Origin: Syntrophorhabdaceae bacterium
GTDB lineage: Bacteria; Desulfobacterota; Syntrophorhabdia; Syntrophorhabdales; Syntrophorhabdaceae
Length of the DNA: 64,000 nt
Direction: 5' to 3'
Assembly: GCA_036504895.1 (NCBI GenBank)
Contig: DASXUJ010000062.1
Location: forward strand, 1 to 64,000
Shown: piece by piece, positions 32,461 to 42,446 of the stretch
Numbering within the stretch: position 1 is the first letter of the stretch
Layout of the letters: each line of letters opens with the position of its first letter
Notes under the pieces: generated by a model
What the model was told of the DNA's origin: nothing
Database searches by the model: none
What the model saw: the letters and a program-made list of their open reading frames with translations, nothing else
Position numbers and translations under genes: made by a program

Positions 32461-35034
32461 ATGACGAAAATAAAAATCACCACCCTCACCGATAAAATAA
32501 GCGATGATGAGATTCTCTCAAAACTCAAGGGGATCGGTGTAAAAATAAAAGATAAGGCGAAAGATGAGACGCCTCACGAAGAGGCAAAAGAAAAATCTGC
32601 GCCTACCGGAGAGACTCTTGTGGAAAAGAGAGTGGCCTCCACCATAATACGAAGACGGGTTCAGGCGCCCCCGCCTCCTCCACCGGTTGAAGAGAAGCCG
32701 GAGCCGGTAGAGGAGAAAGCCGATATAAAGGAAACTTTAAGAGCGACGGAAAAAGAGAAAGCTGCCGCGAAGCCGAAAGAGCGGACCCGGGAGATCACCA
32801 GGACCCCCGTGGCCGGCGCGTCAGAGATTGAAGCTCCTCCTCCCGAAGAAGGGGCCCCTGTTGCCGCTATCGAACCGGACCGTGCCCCGGAACAGGAGGC
32901 GGTCGCGGAAGAACCCTCCAAAGGCGAGATCGAGCGGATGGGCCAGGATAAGGAAAAGGAGATCACAAAGGTCCTGGAAGAAGCTTATAAGCAGGATCTC
33001 GAGAAAGAGGTCCCCCTTACTGATGAAACCGAAGAAGAGAGACAAAAGAAGAAAACAGAGAAGCTTCTGAAGAAGATAGAAGATGCTGAATTTGCGGAGA
33101 CCAAGGGAGTAAAGAAAAAAGGTCTCCTCAAAAGGAAAGTGGTGATAAAGGAAGAAGATCTTTACACCTTCAGGAGAGGCAAAGGTAAGCCCATGCCCGG
33201 CCGAAAGTCGAGAGATCGCCTGGATGACAGGCATGACGACGACAGGAAGGCGGAGGGCAGACAGGCCCGCAAGATCATAAAAGTGGGAGACGCGATCCAG
33301 GTAAGCGAATTCGCGAAAAAACTGGGCGTCAAGGCTCAGGACATAGTAACGAGACTTCTTCCCCTGGGCATCATCGTGCCTATCAATCAGAATATCGATT
33401 TCGATACGGCATCTTTCATAGGGAACGAATTGGGTTATGACATCGAAAAAATCGTCTCCATCGAGGATGAGTTCCTCGCCCTCGAAGAGGAGCAGAAGGA
33501 AAGCAGCAGCAGGAATCTGAGACCCCGTTCCCCGGTTGTCACCATAATGGGTCACGTCGACCATGGGAAAACCCTCCTTCTCGACACCATCCGGCACACC
33601 AATGTGGCGGAGAAAGAAGCGGGCGGCATTACCCAGCATATTGGAGCTTATGTGGTCAACATCGAGGGAAAGGAGATCGTCTTCGTCGATACTCCCGGAC
33701 ATGAAGCCTTCACCTCCATGAGAGCCCGGGGAGCACGGGTGACCGACATTGTCGTGCTCGTGGTAGCCGCAGATGACGGAGTAATGCCTCAGACGATCGA
33801 AGCGATCAATCACGCGAAGGCGGCAAATGTTCCCATCATAGTTGCCATTAATAAAATAGATAAGCAGAATGCGAATGTCGACAGGGTCCTGAAGGAGCTC
33901 ACCGAGTACGGACTGGTCCCGGAGGATTGGGGCGGCACCACCCTCTTCGCCAAGATTTCGGCGAAACAGAAAGTGGGAATAAAGGAGCTCCTCGAGCTGA
34001 TCGCTCTCCAGGCGGAAATGCTGGAGCTTACGGCCGATCCGGATCAGCTTGCGAAAGGTATAATCATAGAGTCGGAATTGGACAAAGGCCAGGGGCCCAT
34101 AGGAACAGTGATCATTCAGGAAGGAACCCTTAAAATAGGAGACCCTTTTATCGCCGGCAGCATGTTCGGCCGGGTTCGGGCAATGCTGGACGACAAAGGA
34201 AAGCGAATTCAGAAAGCCCCGCCCTCGAGGCCCGTCCTTGTGGTGGGATTCCAGGACGTACCTCATGGTGGAGACCGGTTTATCGTCACCACGGAAGAAA
34301 GGTATGCGAGAGAGCTTTCCAAATTCAGACAGGAACGCCTCAAGGAAAAGGAGATTACGAAAAGCTCCCGCACCACCCTTGAGGAGCTTTATTCCAAGAT
34401 GCATGAAACCGGAAGGGTCACCCTCAATGTCATCGTGAAAGGCGACGTGAGAGGCACCATCGACGCAATCGTGGAAGCCCTGAGGAAACTATCGAACGAT
34501 CAGGTAGAGATCCAGATCATCCACAGCGGCGTGGGCGCGATCACTGAAACGGATGTAAACCTCGCCATGGCGTCAGGCGCCATCATAATAGGTTTTAACA
34601 CGAGACCCGTGGCCAAGGCACAGGCCCTGGCCGAGCATGAGAAGATCGATATCAGAACCTATTCAATCATTTATGAATTGATAGACGAGATCAGGAAGGC
34701 CATGGAAGGCATGCTCGCCCCCAAGATTGTGGAGACGGAGATCGGCAAGGCCGAGGTACGGAAGGTGTTCTCCGTGTCAAGGATCGGGACCATTGCAGGA
34801 TGTTACATGACCGAAGGAAAGGCCACCAGAAACTCCATAGTAAAGGTTTCCAGGGCGGGAAATATCCTGTTTACCGGAAAATTGGCTTCTCTTAAAAGGT
34901 TTAAGGATGATGTCAAAGAAGTTCTGGCCGGTTACGAATGCGGTATATCGGTAGAAGGGTTCAATGATATCAAAGAAGGTGACGTACTGCTATTTTCCAT
35001 ACAGGAAAAAGAAAAACAGACTCTTGATGGTTGA
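32461..35034 (+). CDS. infB: translation initiation factor IF-2
   Basis: An 857-residue GTPase that brings initiator tRNA to the ribosome. The first ~270 residues are a charged, proline-rich variable region with an IF2_N-like opening ([11 protein letters not shown]). The second IF2_N domain is around 275-340 ([16 protein letters not shown]). The G domain begins near residue 360 with GHVDHGKT, then DTPGHE (G3) and NKIDK (G4). Domains II-IV complete the C-terminal half. AAGGATTAAGGA precedes ATG. The stop is 5 bases before the DUF503 gene. Codon use and composition match the neighbours. Confidence 0.97.
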   Translation: MTKIKITTLTDKISDDEILSKLKGIGVKIKDKAKDETPHEEAKEKSAPTGETLVEKRVASTIIRRRVQAPPPPPPVEEKPEPVEEKADIKETLRATEKEKAAAKPKERTREITRTPVAGASEIEAPPPEEGAPVAAIEPDRAPEQEAVAEEPSKGEIERMGQDKEKEITKVLEEAYKQDLEKEVPLTDETEEERQKKKTEKLLKKIEDAEFAETKGVKKKGLLKRKVVIKEEDLYTFRRGKGKPMPGRKSRDRLDDRHDDDRKAEGRQARKIIKVGDAIQVSEFAKKLGVKAQDIVTRLLPLGIIVPINQNIDFDTASFIGNELGYDIEKIVSIEDEFLALEEEQKESSSRNLRPRSPVVTIMGHVDHGKTLLLDTIRHTNVAEKEAGGITQHIGAYVVNIEGKEIVFVDTPGHEAFTSMRARGARVTDIVVLVVAADDGVMPQTIEAINHAKAANVPIIVAINKIDKQNANVDRVLKELTEYGLVPEDWGGTTLFAKISAKQKVGIKELLELIALQAEMLELTADPDQLAKGIIIESELDKGQGPIGTVIIQEGTLKIGDPFIAGSMFGRVRAMLDDKGKRIQKAPPSRPVLVVGFQDVPHGGDRFIVTTEERYARELSKFRQERLKEKEITKSSRTTLEELYSKMHETGRVTLNVIVKGDVRGTIDAIVEALRKLSNDQVEIQIIHSGVGAITETDVNLAMASGAIIIGFNTRPVAKAQALAEHEKIDIRTYSIIYELIDEIRKAMEGMLAPKIVETEIGKAEVRKVFSVSRIGTIAGCYMTEGKATRNSIVKVSRAGNILFTGKLASLKRFKDDVKEVLAGYECGISVEGFNDIKEGDVLLFSIQEKEKQTLDG

Positions 35035-35039
35035 GCAGC

Positions 35040-35327
35040 ATGATTGTCGGTGTCTCGACTATAGAGATGTTCTTTTCTGAAAACCACTCTCTGAAAGACA
35101 AAAGGCAAACCACAACGAAGATAGTGGAGAAGATAAGGACGAGGTTTAACATTTCCGTCATGGAAGTAGAACAGACCAATCTATGGCAGAGGGTCGAGAT
35201 CGCCTTCGCCATCGTGGGTGTGAAAAAAGATCATGTAGAGGCGGCGATCGAGAATGTCCACAGGTTTGTAGAATCCCTTTATGTGGGGGAAATCATCAAT
35301 ACCAGGACAGAAATCATAATGATGTGA
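35040..35327 (+). CDS. DUF503 family protein (YlxP-like)
   Basis: A 95-residue DUF503 protein, as found between infB and rbfA in many bacteria. IVGVSTIEMFFSENHSLKDKRQ at the start is the diagnostic segment; the fold is ferredoxin-like. Its role is not established, but the constant position within the initiation and ribosome-maturation operon suggests work on the ribosome or RNA. A TTG further upstream (35031) is in frame; ATG 35040 matches the family start. It lies 5 bases after infB and 7 before rbfA. Confidence 0.85.
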   Translation: MIVGVSTIEMFFSENHSLKDKRQTTTKIVEKIRTRFNISVMEVEQTNLWQRVEIAFAIVGVKKDHVEAAIENVHRFVESLYVGEIINTRTEIIMM

Positions 35328-35334
35328 GAATTTT

Positions 35335-35685
35335 ATGAAGTATAGAAAACTAAGGGTTCAGGACCAGATACGGGAAGAGGTTTCTTCGATGATTCAGAGG
35401 GACATCAAAGATCCTGGTATTGGTTTTGTAACCATAATGGAAGTTAAGATGTCGGAGGACCTGAAGGTGGCCAAGATATTCTGCTCCGTCTATGGAGATG
35501 ACGAGACGAAGCAGAAGACCCTTGAAGCACTGAAAAGGTCCAAAGGATATATCAGGTTTCTTCTCGGGAAGCGTATAAAGCTACGTTATACCCCTGAACT
35601 GATCTTTGTGCTCGACAAGACATTCGAGACTGCGATGAAGATCGACGAAATACTGAAGAAGGAATCCCATGCTCCGGAAGATTAA
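35335..35685 (+). CDS. rbfA: ribosome-binding factor A
   Basis: A 116-residue KH-like protein that binds the 30S subunit and helps 16S rRNA 5' end maturation and cold adaptation. The N-terminal RKLRVQDQIREEVSSMI, then IKDPGIGFVTIMEVKMSEDLKVAKIF, and IKLRYTPELIFVLDKT are standard. It follows DUF503 by 7 bases and overlaps the next gene, nrnA, by 17 bases. Position between infB and truB is conserved in bacteria. Confidence 0.95.
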   Translation: MKYRKLRVQDQIREEVSSMIQRDIKDPGIGFVTIMEVKMSEDLKVAKIFCSVYGDDETKQKTLEALKRSKGYIRFLLGKRIKLRYTPELIFVLDKTFETAMKIDEILKKESHAPED

Positions 35686-36613
35686 GACGATCATTGCCGA
35701 AAACGACCGCTTTCTCATCACGAGCCATATCGATCCCGATGGCGATGCAATCGGCTCTGCCTTTTCACTCTCCTGGGCCTTAGAGACGCTGGGAAAACAT
35801 CCCACGGTCTATCTCAGGGATGAAATCCCTTACAAATACCAGTTCCTGCCCCTTCCTCCCCGGTTTACGAGAAAGTTTCCGGAGGAGAGGTTCGATGCGG
35901 TCTTTGTGGTCGATTGCGGCAATCTTTTCAGGGTCGGAGCAGGCTACGAGCGGCTGAAGGATATGGGGCCCCTTGTGAACATAGATCATCACCAGACGAA
36001 TGAGGCTTTCGGCGCGGCAAATCTGATCGATGAAAAGGCGTGCTGCGCGGCGGAGATACTTTACGGCCTCTATGAATTCCTGAACATCCCCCTCTCCCAC
36101 GACATGGCGATCAATATTTATACGGCCATTTTGACGGATACGGGTTCATTCCGTTATGAGAACACGAATATCGCGGCCTTTGCAATCGCCCAAAAAATGG
36201 TAGAGGCGGGGGTAAAGCCGTCCTACGTATCACGGATGGTCTATAACAGTCATCCCAAGGAGCGGTTTAAGCTTCTCGGCCTTGTCCTTTCTCAACTGGA
36301 GACATTCAACAGCGGCTCCATCGCGATGACATTCGTAACCGATGACATGTTCACAAAAGCCAATGCAACAAAAGAACTGAGCGACGGGTTCGTCGAGCTC
36401 GTGAAAGAGATCAGGGGAGTCGACGTGGCAGCTCTTCTGCGGCAGGTTCCCGACGGTTATAAGATCAGCCTCAGGTCGGCAGGGGCGATCGATGTCGCCC
36501 ATGTCTGCGGCCTCTTCGGCGGCGGCGGGCACAAGAATGCTGCCGGCTGTACCATTGAAGGTGATCTGGAACAGGCGAGAAATAGACTTAAGGAGGCTTT
36601 AAACATCCAGTGA
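35669..36613 (+). CDS. nrnA: DHH/DHHA1 phosphoesterase (NrnA: oligoribonuclease/pAp phosphatase)
   Basis: A 314-residue DHH-family phosphodiesterase. DPDGDAIGSA (22-31), VVDCG, the DHH motif in NIDHHQTN (about residue 107) and the DHHA1 motif GGGGHKNAAGC near the C-terminus are present; the acidic and histidine residues bind two metals. Known relatives degrade short RNA, dephosphorylate pAp and hydrolyse pApA, the breakdown product of c-di-AMP. That activity would connect with the cdaA gene in this window. ATG 35669 overlaps rbfA by 17 bases; its stop overlaps truB by 4 bases. Confidence 0.93.
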   Translation: MLRKIKTIIAENDRFLITSHIDPDGDAIGSAFSLSWALETLGKHPTVYLRDEIPYKYQFLPLPPRFTRKFPEERFDAVFVVDCGNLFRVGAGYERLKDMGPLVNIDHHQTNEAFGAANLIDEKACCAAEILYGLYEFLNIPLSHDMAINIYTAILTDTGSFRYENTNIAAFAIAQKMVEAGVKPSYVSRMVYNSHPKERFKLLGLVLSQLETFNSGSIAMTFVTDDMFTKANATKELSDGFVELVKEIRGVDVAALLRQVPDGYKISLRSAGAIDVAHVCGLFGGGGHKNAAGCTIEGDLEQARNRLKEALNIQ

Positions 36614-37494
36614 ACGGTTTTCTAATAATCGATAAAAGCTCCGGAATGTCATCTTATGATGTGATACGGAGGCTTAAGAGAATCCGGTCTTTTAAGAAGA
36701 TCGGCTACATAGGCACCCTCGACAGGAATGCGACGGGGATTCTGCCGGTGGCTATCGACGAAGCAGTGAAGCTGATCCCTTTTCTCGAGAACGGCCGAAA
36801 AACATATAAAGCGACGATTCTCCTCGGCACTACCACGGATACGCTCGATATAGAAGGCACGGTGCTCTCGGTTGTGGAGACCGAGCCCTTTGATATAGAA
36901 CGCCTGAAAAACGGACTCACCAGGTTTGAGGGTAAAATCACCCAGCAGATTCCCGCCTATTCTTCAAAGAAGGTAAACCGAAAGCCTCTCTACAAGTGGG
37001 CAAGAGCGGGCGTCGCCATGGAGCCTCAGACCAAAGAGGTCGAGATATTCGATGTCCATCTCCTCGATTACGCCCATCCCTACGTCACCATTGAAGTATC
37101 GTGCTCGAAGGGCACCTATATCAGGGCACTCGCTCAGGAATTCGGGGCGGACCTCGGCTGCGGCGCAACCCTTCATGCACTCAAACGCACCAGGCATGGC
37201 GAGTTCGCCGAAGGGATGTGTGTGGACCTCGATCGCATAAATATCGAGCAGGACGTGGTAAACAGTTTAATATCATTAGAGGATGTGTTAAAATACGTGA
37301 AGGAGACCGTTTTGGAGCCGCCTTTGGAGAAATTTCTGAGACAGGGTATGCCTGTTCCGCTCCTCGGAACCAGGTCGGAGTGGCTTCACGGCGAGTTGAC
37401 GAGGATTTTCAATGCAAAAGGGGATCTTATTGCGATAGGTACTGCGGATACGCTCTCACGAACGATAAAAATAAAACGACTGATTAATAATTAA
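36610..37494 (+). CDS. truB: tRNA pseudouridine(55) synthase
   Basis: A 294-residue enzyme that forms the pseudouridine at position 55 of the tRNA T-loop. The catalytic aspartate is D38 in [13 protein letters not shown]; the family usually has Pro after this Asp (GTLDPxATG), and here it is Arg. [20 protein letters not shown] and [15 protein letters not shown] are further family motifs. The C-terminal part is PUA-like. The GTG start overlaps nrnA (GTGA). It is followed 16 bases later by rpsO, the usual order. Confidence 0.93.
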   Translation: MNGFLIIDKSSGMSSYDVIRRLKRIRSFKKIGYIGTLDRNATGILPVAIDEAVKLIPFLENGRKTYKATILLGTTTDTLDIEGTVLSVVETEPFDIERLKNGLTRFEGKITQQIPAYSSKKVNRKPLYKWARAGVAMEPQTKEVEIFDVHLLDYAHPYVTIEVSCSKGTYIRALAQEFGADLGCGATLHALKRTRHGEFAEGMCVDLDRINIEQDVVNSLISLEDVLKYVKETVLEPPLEKFLRQGMPVPLLGTRSEWLHGELTRIFNAKGDLIAIGTADTLSRTIKIKRLINN

Positions 37495-37510
37495 TATTAA
37501 GGAGGTTAAC

Positions 37511-37780
37511 ATGTCACTTACCCCTGGACAAAAATCTGCTGTTATAGAGGGTTACAAAATCCACGAGAAAGATACCGGCTCGCCGGAGGTCCAGATTGCC
37601 CTTCTCACGGAACGGATCAAGACTCTCACGGAACACTTCAAGGTTTATTCGAAAGACCACAATTCGAGAAGAGGTCTTCTCGTGCTGGTGGGAAGCAGAA
37701 GAAGGCTTCTCAACTATCTGAAGGATACCAATGTGGATCGTTATAAAAAACTCATCGAGAGGCTCGGTTTAAGAAAATAA
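37511..37780 (+). CDS. rpsO: 30S ribosomal protein S15
   Basis: An 89-residue ribosomal protein that binds the central domain of 16S rRNA early in assembly. [22 protein letters not shown] and [22 protein letters not shown] are diagnostic. AAGGAGG lies 5 bases before ATG. It stands between truB and pnp, the order typical for bacteria. In E. coli this gene is autoregulated by a leader RNA fold; I do not see a clear counterpart in the 16-base gap here. Confidence 0.97.
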   Translation: MSLTPGQKSAVIEGYKIHEKDTGSPEVQIALLTERIKTLTEHFKVYSKDHNSRRGLLVLVGSRRRLLNYLKDTNVDRYKKLIERLGLRK

Positions 37781-37804
37781 CCTCCAGAGACAGAAAGGAA
37801 AATT

Positions 37805-39892
37805 ATGAAACAAAGTGTTACTATTGAATATGCGGGAAGACCATTAACGATCAGTACCGGCGAATTGGCAAAACAGGCAGGAGGCAGTGTGGTCGTGCAG
37901 TATGCGGACACGGTGCTGCTGGTGACGGCTGTCGCCCGGAAAGAGCCATCGGACAGGGATTTCCTCCCTCTTACGGTAAATTATCAGGAGATGGCGTACG
38001 CGGGCGGTAAATTTCCCGGCGGCTTTTTCAAGAGAGAAGGACGGCCCGCCGCCGGCGAGGTACTCATCTCCCGGCTCATCGACAGGCCCATTCGCCCTCT
38101 CTTTCCCACCGGCTACCGGCACGAGACCCAGGTCATCGCCACCGTGCTCTCCGCCGACCAGGAATGCGATCCGGGCATACTGGCCATGACAGGCGCCTCG
38201 TGCGCCCTCACTATCTCCGACATACCCTGGGAAGGCCCGATTGCCGGAGTCAAGATCGGCAGGAAGGAAGGCTCTTTCATCGTGAACCCCACTGCGGCCG
38301 ATATGACGGAAAGCGATATCGATATCGTCGTAGTCGGTACGAGGGATGCAATAATGATGGTCGAAGGCACGGCGCAATTCGCGACTGACGCAGATCTTCT
38401 CGAAGCGATCCAGTTCGGGCACCAGCAGATTATTCCCCTCATCGACCTGCAGGAAAAGCTGAGAGACCTGGCAGATCCGAAGCCGAAGTGGGCTCCCCAG
38501 GTGAAAGAAGCGCCCCAGGGGCTCAAAGAGGAAATGAGAAAGAAGTACGAGGCCGATCTTATCGCCTCCTTCGGTATTAAAGCGAAGCTCGAACGGGGCG
38601 AGAGCCAGAACCAGCTCTTCAAGAGTATCGTCAAGGAGTATCCGGACATCGAGGAACCCATCGTCTACAGCGTTTTCGACGACGTCACGAGAGACGTTCT
38701 CAGGGAGCAGCTCCTCTCGACCGGGAAAAGGATAGATGGTCGCGCGAATAACACCATCCGTGATATCAACTGCCGTGTGGCCGTGCTCCCCCGCACCCAC
38801 GGCTCCGCACTCTTTACCAGGGGAGAGACCCAGTCCCTTGCCGTGACCACCTTCGGGACATCGGACGACGAGCAGAAAATGGAATCCCTCATGGAAGGCG
38901 AGAGGTACAAGACCTTCCTGCTTCACTATAACTTCCCCCCCTTTTCGGTGGGCGAGGTATCGATGCTGCGCAGCCCCTCCAGGCGCGAGGTAGGGCACGG
39001 GAACCTGGCCGAAAGGGCTTTGTCCCATATCCTTCCGTCCAAGGAAGATTTCCCTTACACCATCAGAATCGTGTCGGAGATCCTTGAATCTAACGGGTCG
39101 TCATCGATGGCCACGGTCTGCGGCGGCTGTCTCTCCCTTATGGATGCGGGCGTACCCATTAAAGAACCCGTTGCCGGTATCGCCATGGGCCTCGTGAAAG
39201 AAGGAGATACGGAGATAGTCCTCACCGATATCCTGGGCGACGAGGATCATCTGGGAGATATGGATTTCAAGATTGCCGGAACAAGGGACACCATAACCGC
39301 CATCCAGATGGACATCAAGATAAAAGGCATTACGAAAGAGACCATGTGGAAAGCTATCGTCCAGGCAAAGGAAGGGATCGGGACAATCCTCGGTATTATG
39401 ACGGAAACATTGAGCGCCCCGAGAGAAAACCTGTCGCCCTATGCCCCGAGAATTTATACGATCACTATTAAGCCCGACAGGATAAGAGACGTCATCGGTC
39501 CGGGCGGCAAGATCATCAAGAGCATCGTCGAGCAAACCGGAGTGAAGATTGACATCGAAGATTCCGGAGTGGTGAAAATAGCATCTCAGGACGAAGAGTC
39601 TGCAAATCAGGCAATCGAGATAATCAGGGGTCTCACGAAAGAAGTCGTGGTCGGTGAAATATATCTCGGCAAGGTTAAGAAAGTTATAGATTCAGGCGCC
39701 ATCGTCGAGATTATGCACGGCACCGACGGTTTCGTGCATATAAGCCAGCTTGCGGACGGTTACGTGAAAAAGGCCTCCGATATCGTGAAGGAGCGGGAAG
39801 AGATGCTGGTAAAGGTTATCGACGTCGAGCCCAACGGGAGAATCAAGCTTTCCCGAAAGGCTGTTCTCAAGGATCAGGAGCAAAAGGAATAA
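37805..39892 (+). CDS. pnp: polyribonucleotide nucleotidyltransferase (PNPase)
   Basis: A 695-residue 3'-to-5' exoribonuclease that degrades RNA phosphorolytically and also makes tails. Two RNase PH-like domains (about 1-210 and 305-545) flank a helical linker; the first has FFKREGRPAAGEVLISRLIDRPIRPLFP and the second TRGETQSLAVTTFG and catalytic-site GDEDHLGDMDFKIAGT. The C-terminus has a KH domain (VIGPGGKIIKSI) and an S1 domain (VGEIYLGKVKKVID). GAAAGGA precedes ATG. It follows rpsO by 24 bases and is followed 9 bases later by the M16 peptidase gene, a common deltaproteobacterial and Gram-positive arrangement. Confidence 0.97.
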   Translation: MKQSVTIEYAGRPLTISTGELAKQAGGSVVVQYADTVLLVTAVARKEPSDRDFLPLTVNYQEMAYAGGKFPGGFFKREGRPAAGEVLISRLIDRPIRPLFPTGYRHETQVIATVLSADQECDPGILAMTGASCALTISDIPWEGPIAGVKIGRKEGSFIVNPTAADMTESDIDIVVVGTRDAIMMVEGTAQFATDADLLEAIQFGHQQIIPLIDLQEKLRDLADPKPKWAPQVKEAPQGLKEEMRKKYEADLIASFGIKAKLERGESQNQLFKSIVKEYPDIEEPIVYSVFDDVTRDVLREQLLSTGKRIDGRANNTIRDINCRVAVLPRTHGSALFTRGETQSLAVTTFGTSDDEQKMESLMEGERYKTFLLHYNFPPFSVGEVSMLRSPSRREVGHGNLAERALSHILPSKEDFPYTIRIVSEILESNGSSSMATVCGGCLSLMDAGVPIKEPVAGIAMGLVKEGDTEIVLTDILGDEDHLGDMDFKIAGTRDTITAIQMDIKIKGITKETMWKAIVQAKEGIGTILGIMTETLSAPRENLSPYAPRIYTITIKPDRIRDVIGPGGKIIKSIVEQTGVKIDIEDSGVVKIASQDEESANQAIEIIRGLTKEVVVGEIYLGKVKKVIDSGAIVEIMHGTDGFVHISQLADGYVKKASDIVKEREEMLVKVIDVEPNGRIKLSRKAVLKDQEQKE

Positions 39893-39901
39893 CAGGATTA
39901 T

Positions 39902-41158
39902 ATGTACAAAAAAACAGTCCTTGCGAACGGCATCACGGTAGTGACCGAGTCCATACCCTATTTTCCCACCGTTTCATTAGGGGTATGGTGGAAGACGGGC
40001 GGCCGGTTCGAAGATGAATCGAACAACGGGATCTCCCATTTCCTTGAGCACATGCTATTCAAGGGAACGGACCGCCGCTCCGCCTACGATATCGCAAGGG
40101 AGATAGACGCCGTGGGCGGCACGTTGAATGCCTTCACGGGCAAAGAGTCAACGTGCCTCTATGCGAGGGTTTTGAAGAAAGATATGGATATGGCCCTCGA
40201 TATTCTCGCCGACATGTGCAAACAATCGGCGTTCAATGAAGATGATATAGAGAAAGAAAAATATGTCGTCGCTCAGGAGATCAAGATGATCGACGACAAT
40301 CCCGAGGAGTATGTGTACGACCTCTTCAACTCTACTTACTTCTCGGGGCATCCTTTGGGAATGACCATTCTGGGCACTCAGGGAAATCTTGACGCCTTTA
40401 CGAAAAAGAACCTCGTGAACCATTTCCGTACCCATTACCGCCCCCAGAACGTGATCATTACCGCAGCGGGGAGAATTCAGCACGAGGGGTTCGTCAAAAA
40501 GGTTGAAGCCCTTTTCGACATGAAGAAGCCGCACATACCGGAGATACCCATTGAGACACCCAGGCCTCAACCGGGGGTTCATTTTTATGATAAGGACCTG
40601 GAGCACGCCTATCTCTGCATAGGGACCCGCGGAGTAAGTCAGATCGATGAGAGACGTTACCCCCTTTACGTGCTCAATGCCCTTTTGGGCGGCAGCATGA
40701 GCTCTCATCTCTTTCAGGAGATCCGCGAAAAGAGAGGCCTCGTATATAACATATATTCTTATGTGAACTGCTACCATGACACAGGAACCTTCGGAATATC
40801 GACCTCCACATCCCGCGAATCAGTGGAGGAAGTGGTGAGCCTCATCAAGAAAGAGATCGTCCGCATCAGGGACAAGGGCATCACCGATGAGGAGTTGAGT
40901 TTCTCAAAGGAACATATAAAAGGTAACCTCTTCATTTCTCTCGAAAGCTCCGAGTCGAGAATGGGGAGATTGGCAAAAAACGAGATCTATTTCGGATCTT
41001 ATATACCCCTCAAGGACACCCTGCGCTCCATCGATTCCATCCGGAAGTTGGATGTAAACGAGATGGGACGACTTGCCTTCAGCGATCCCGATGACCTCTC
41101 GCTCACGGTCCTCGGAAACGTGGATAGAAAAATCGTAGAACAGGCATGGAAGAGTTAG
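39902..41158 (+). CDS. M16 family zinc metallopeptidase (YmxG/pitrilysin type)
   Basis: A 418-residue cytoplasmic-type insulinase-fold peptidase. The inverted zinc motif is H46-x2-E49-H50 (SHFLEHMLFKGT), with a distal glutamate in YVVAQEIKMIDD. The second half repeats the fold without the zinc motif (LEHAYLCIGTRG, GGSMSSHLFQEIREKRGLVY). No signal peptide is visible. Relatives next to pnp are known as YmxG. Physiological substrates are not known; small or unfolded peptides are likely. It follows pnp by 9 bases and overlaps dut by 13. Confidence 0.9.
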   Translation: MYKKTVLANGITVVTESIPYFPTVSLGVWWKTGGRFEDESNNGISHFLEHMLFKGTDRRSAYDIAREIDAVGGTLNAFTGKESTCLYARVLKKDMDMALDILADMCKQSAFNEDDIEKEKYVVAQEIKMIDDNPEEYVYDLFNSTYFSGHPLGMTILGTQGNLDAFTKKNLVNHFRTHYRPQNVIITAAGRIQHEGFVKKVEALFDMKKPHIPEIPIETPRPQPGVHFYDKDLEHAYLCIGTRGVSQIDERRYPLYVLNALLGGSMSSHLFQEIREKRGLVYNIYSYVNCYHDTGTFGISTSTSRESVEEVVSLIKKEIVRIRDKGITDEELSFSKEHIKGNLFISLESSESRMGRLAKNEIYFGSYIPLKDTLRSIDSIRKLDVNEMGRLAFSDPDDLSLTVLGNVDRKIVEQAWKS

Positions 41159-41589
41159 AAGTCCTCGTCTCACTCGCACAAGGGGCGCGTCTTCCGGAAT
41201 ACGCGACTCCGGGATCCTCCGGCGTCGACCTTTGCGCCCTACTGAAAGAACCCTTTACCCTCCTTCCCTTCGAGCGCACACTCATACCGACCGGAATACA
41301 TGTGACCATACCCGAAGGATATGAAGGGGAGATAAGGCCCCGTAGTGGTATCGCCCATAAGTTCGGAGTGACCCTCGTCAACACGCCCGGCACAATTGAC
41401 GCGGATTACAGGGGAGAGATAAAGATATTGCTCATTAACCTGGGCAAAGACCCCTTTATGATATCAAACGGGGACAGGATAGCTCAGATGGTCTTCCGCA
41501 ACATCTCGAAAGCCCGCTTCAAAACTGTAGAGATACTACCCGCGTCCCAAAGGGGCTCAGGCGGCTTCGGCTCTACGGGCGCACGATGA
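41146..41589 (+). CDS. dut: deoxyuridine 5'-triphosphate nucleotidohydrolase (dUTPase)
   Basis: A 147-residue trimeric dUTPase that hydrolyses dUTP to dUMP and diphosphate, keeping uracil out of DNA and supplying thymidylate synthesis. The motifs appear in order: YATPGSSGVDLCAL, IRPRSGIAHK, NTPGTIDADYRGEIK (catalytic Asp region), GDRIAQMVF, and the C-terminal RGSGGFGSTG that closes the active site. It overlaps the M16 peptidase gene by 13 bases and the recombinase gene by 4, so it lies in the same transcript. Confidence 0.96.
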   Translation: MEELEVLVSLAQGARLPEYATPGSSGVDLCALLKEPFTLLPFERTLIPTGIHVTIPEGYEGEIRPRSGIAHKFGVTLVNTPGTIDADYRGEIKILLINLGKDPFMISNGDRIAQMVFRNISKARFKTVEILPASQRGSGGFGSTGAR

Positions 41590-42446
41590 ATCTCTACCAT
41601 TGCCTCGATAACTTCATCAGTTATCTCACCGCCGAAAGAGGCGCATCCATCCATACTATAGACGCCTATAATCGTGATATTCTTGCCTTCATCAGGCACC
41701 ACGAAGAGATCCCCGGGCCTCACGTAAACCGCCAGGAGATGGAAAACTATATCGCCCGCCTGAGAGATGAGGGGAAAAAGGCAAGGAGTATCGTCAGGGC
41801 CATTTCCGCCCTCCGGGGCTTTTTCAATTTCCTCCTGGCTGAGGGGACATTACAGCAGAGCCCCCTGGAGGAAGTGGAGACCCCCAAATTCACCATGCCC
41901 ATACCACGGGTCCTGAGCGAACAGGAGGTGGTGAAACTTCTGAATCTCCCTGCCGGGGCGCGAACCTCTACCCGGGACAGGACAATTCTCGAGCTTCTCT
42001 ATGCCACGGGATTGCGCGTTTCAGAGCTGATCAACCTCAAAAAAAGCGACGTAAATCTGGACGCAGGATTCCTGATCGCCTGCGGCAAAAGGTCAAAAGA
42101 GCGGATTGTTCCTCTCGGGACATATTCGCGGGACGCAATCAAAGTCTACCTTGAAACAGAAAAGCCGAAGGGCCCTCTCCTCTTTCCTAACAGGAAAGGG
42201 GGCGCCCTTACGCGGCAGGCGATTTGGAAGCTTATCCGCAAATACGGCATTCAGATGGACAAGGACCATATCTCGCCTCACACGATGAGACATACCTTCG
42301 CAACCCATCTCCTCGAGGGGGGAGCGGACCTGAGGTCGGTTCAGATACTTCTCGGCCACGAAGACATTTCAACCACCCAGATCTACACCCACGTGGACAG
42401 TAAGAGATTAAAGGAAGTTCACAAAAAACATCATCCGAGAGGGTAA
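41586..42446 (+). CDS. xerD: tyrosine recombinase XerC/XerD type
   Basis: A 286-residue site-specific recombinase. The catalytic set is complete: R144 (ATGLRVSEL), K168 (CGKRSKER), H232 and R235 (PHTMRHTFATHL), H258 (LLGHEDI) and nucleophile Y267 (TQIYTHV). The N-terminal SAM-like core-binding domain is at about 1-90. Length and context in a housekeeping operon point to chromosome-dimer resolution at dif rather than to a phage or integron enzyme; XerC and XerD cannot be told apart by eye, so the symbol is provisional. No second copy and no dif site were seen in the window. Both ends overlap neighbouring genes. Confidence 0.88.
   Translation: MNLYHCLDNFISYLTAERGASIHTIDAYNRDILAFIRHHEEIPGPHVNRQEMENYIARLRDEGKKARSIVRAISALRGFFNFLLAEGTLQQSPLEEVETPKFTMPIPRVLSEQEVVKLLNLPAGARTSTRDRTILELLYATGLRVSELINLKKSDVNLDAGFLIACGKRSKERIVPLGTYSRDAIKVYLETEKPKGPLLFPNRKGGALTRQAIWKLIRKYGIQMDKDHISPHTMRHTFATHLLEGGADLRSVQILLGHEDISTTQIYTHVDSKRLKEVHKKHHPRG

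Noticed and set aside
32821-34404. A 527-codon open frame on the minus strand opposite infB
   Set aside because: It mirrors the reading frame of infB, which is certain; there is no ribosome-binding site or family motif, and such frames arise from GC-rich codon bias.
37844-39028. A 394-codon open frame opposite pnp
   Set aside because: It is a shadow of pnp with no family motifs or ribosome-binding site.
41586-42446. Tyrosine recombinase as integrase of a mobile element
   Set aside because: It overlaps dut and the CCA-fusion gene and lies in a core operon; no attachment repeats or cargo genes are present.
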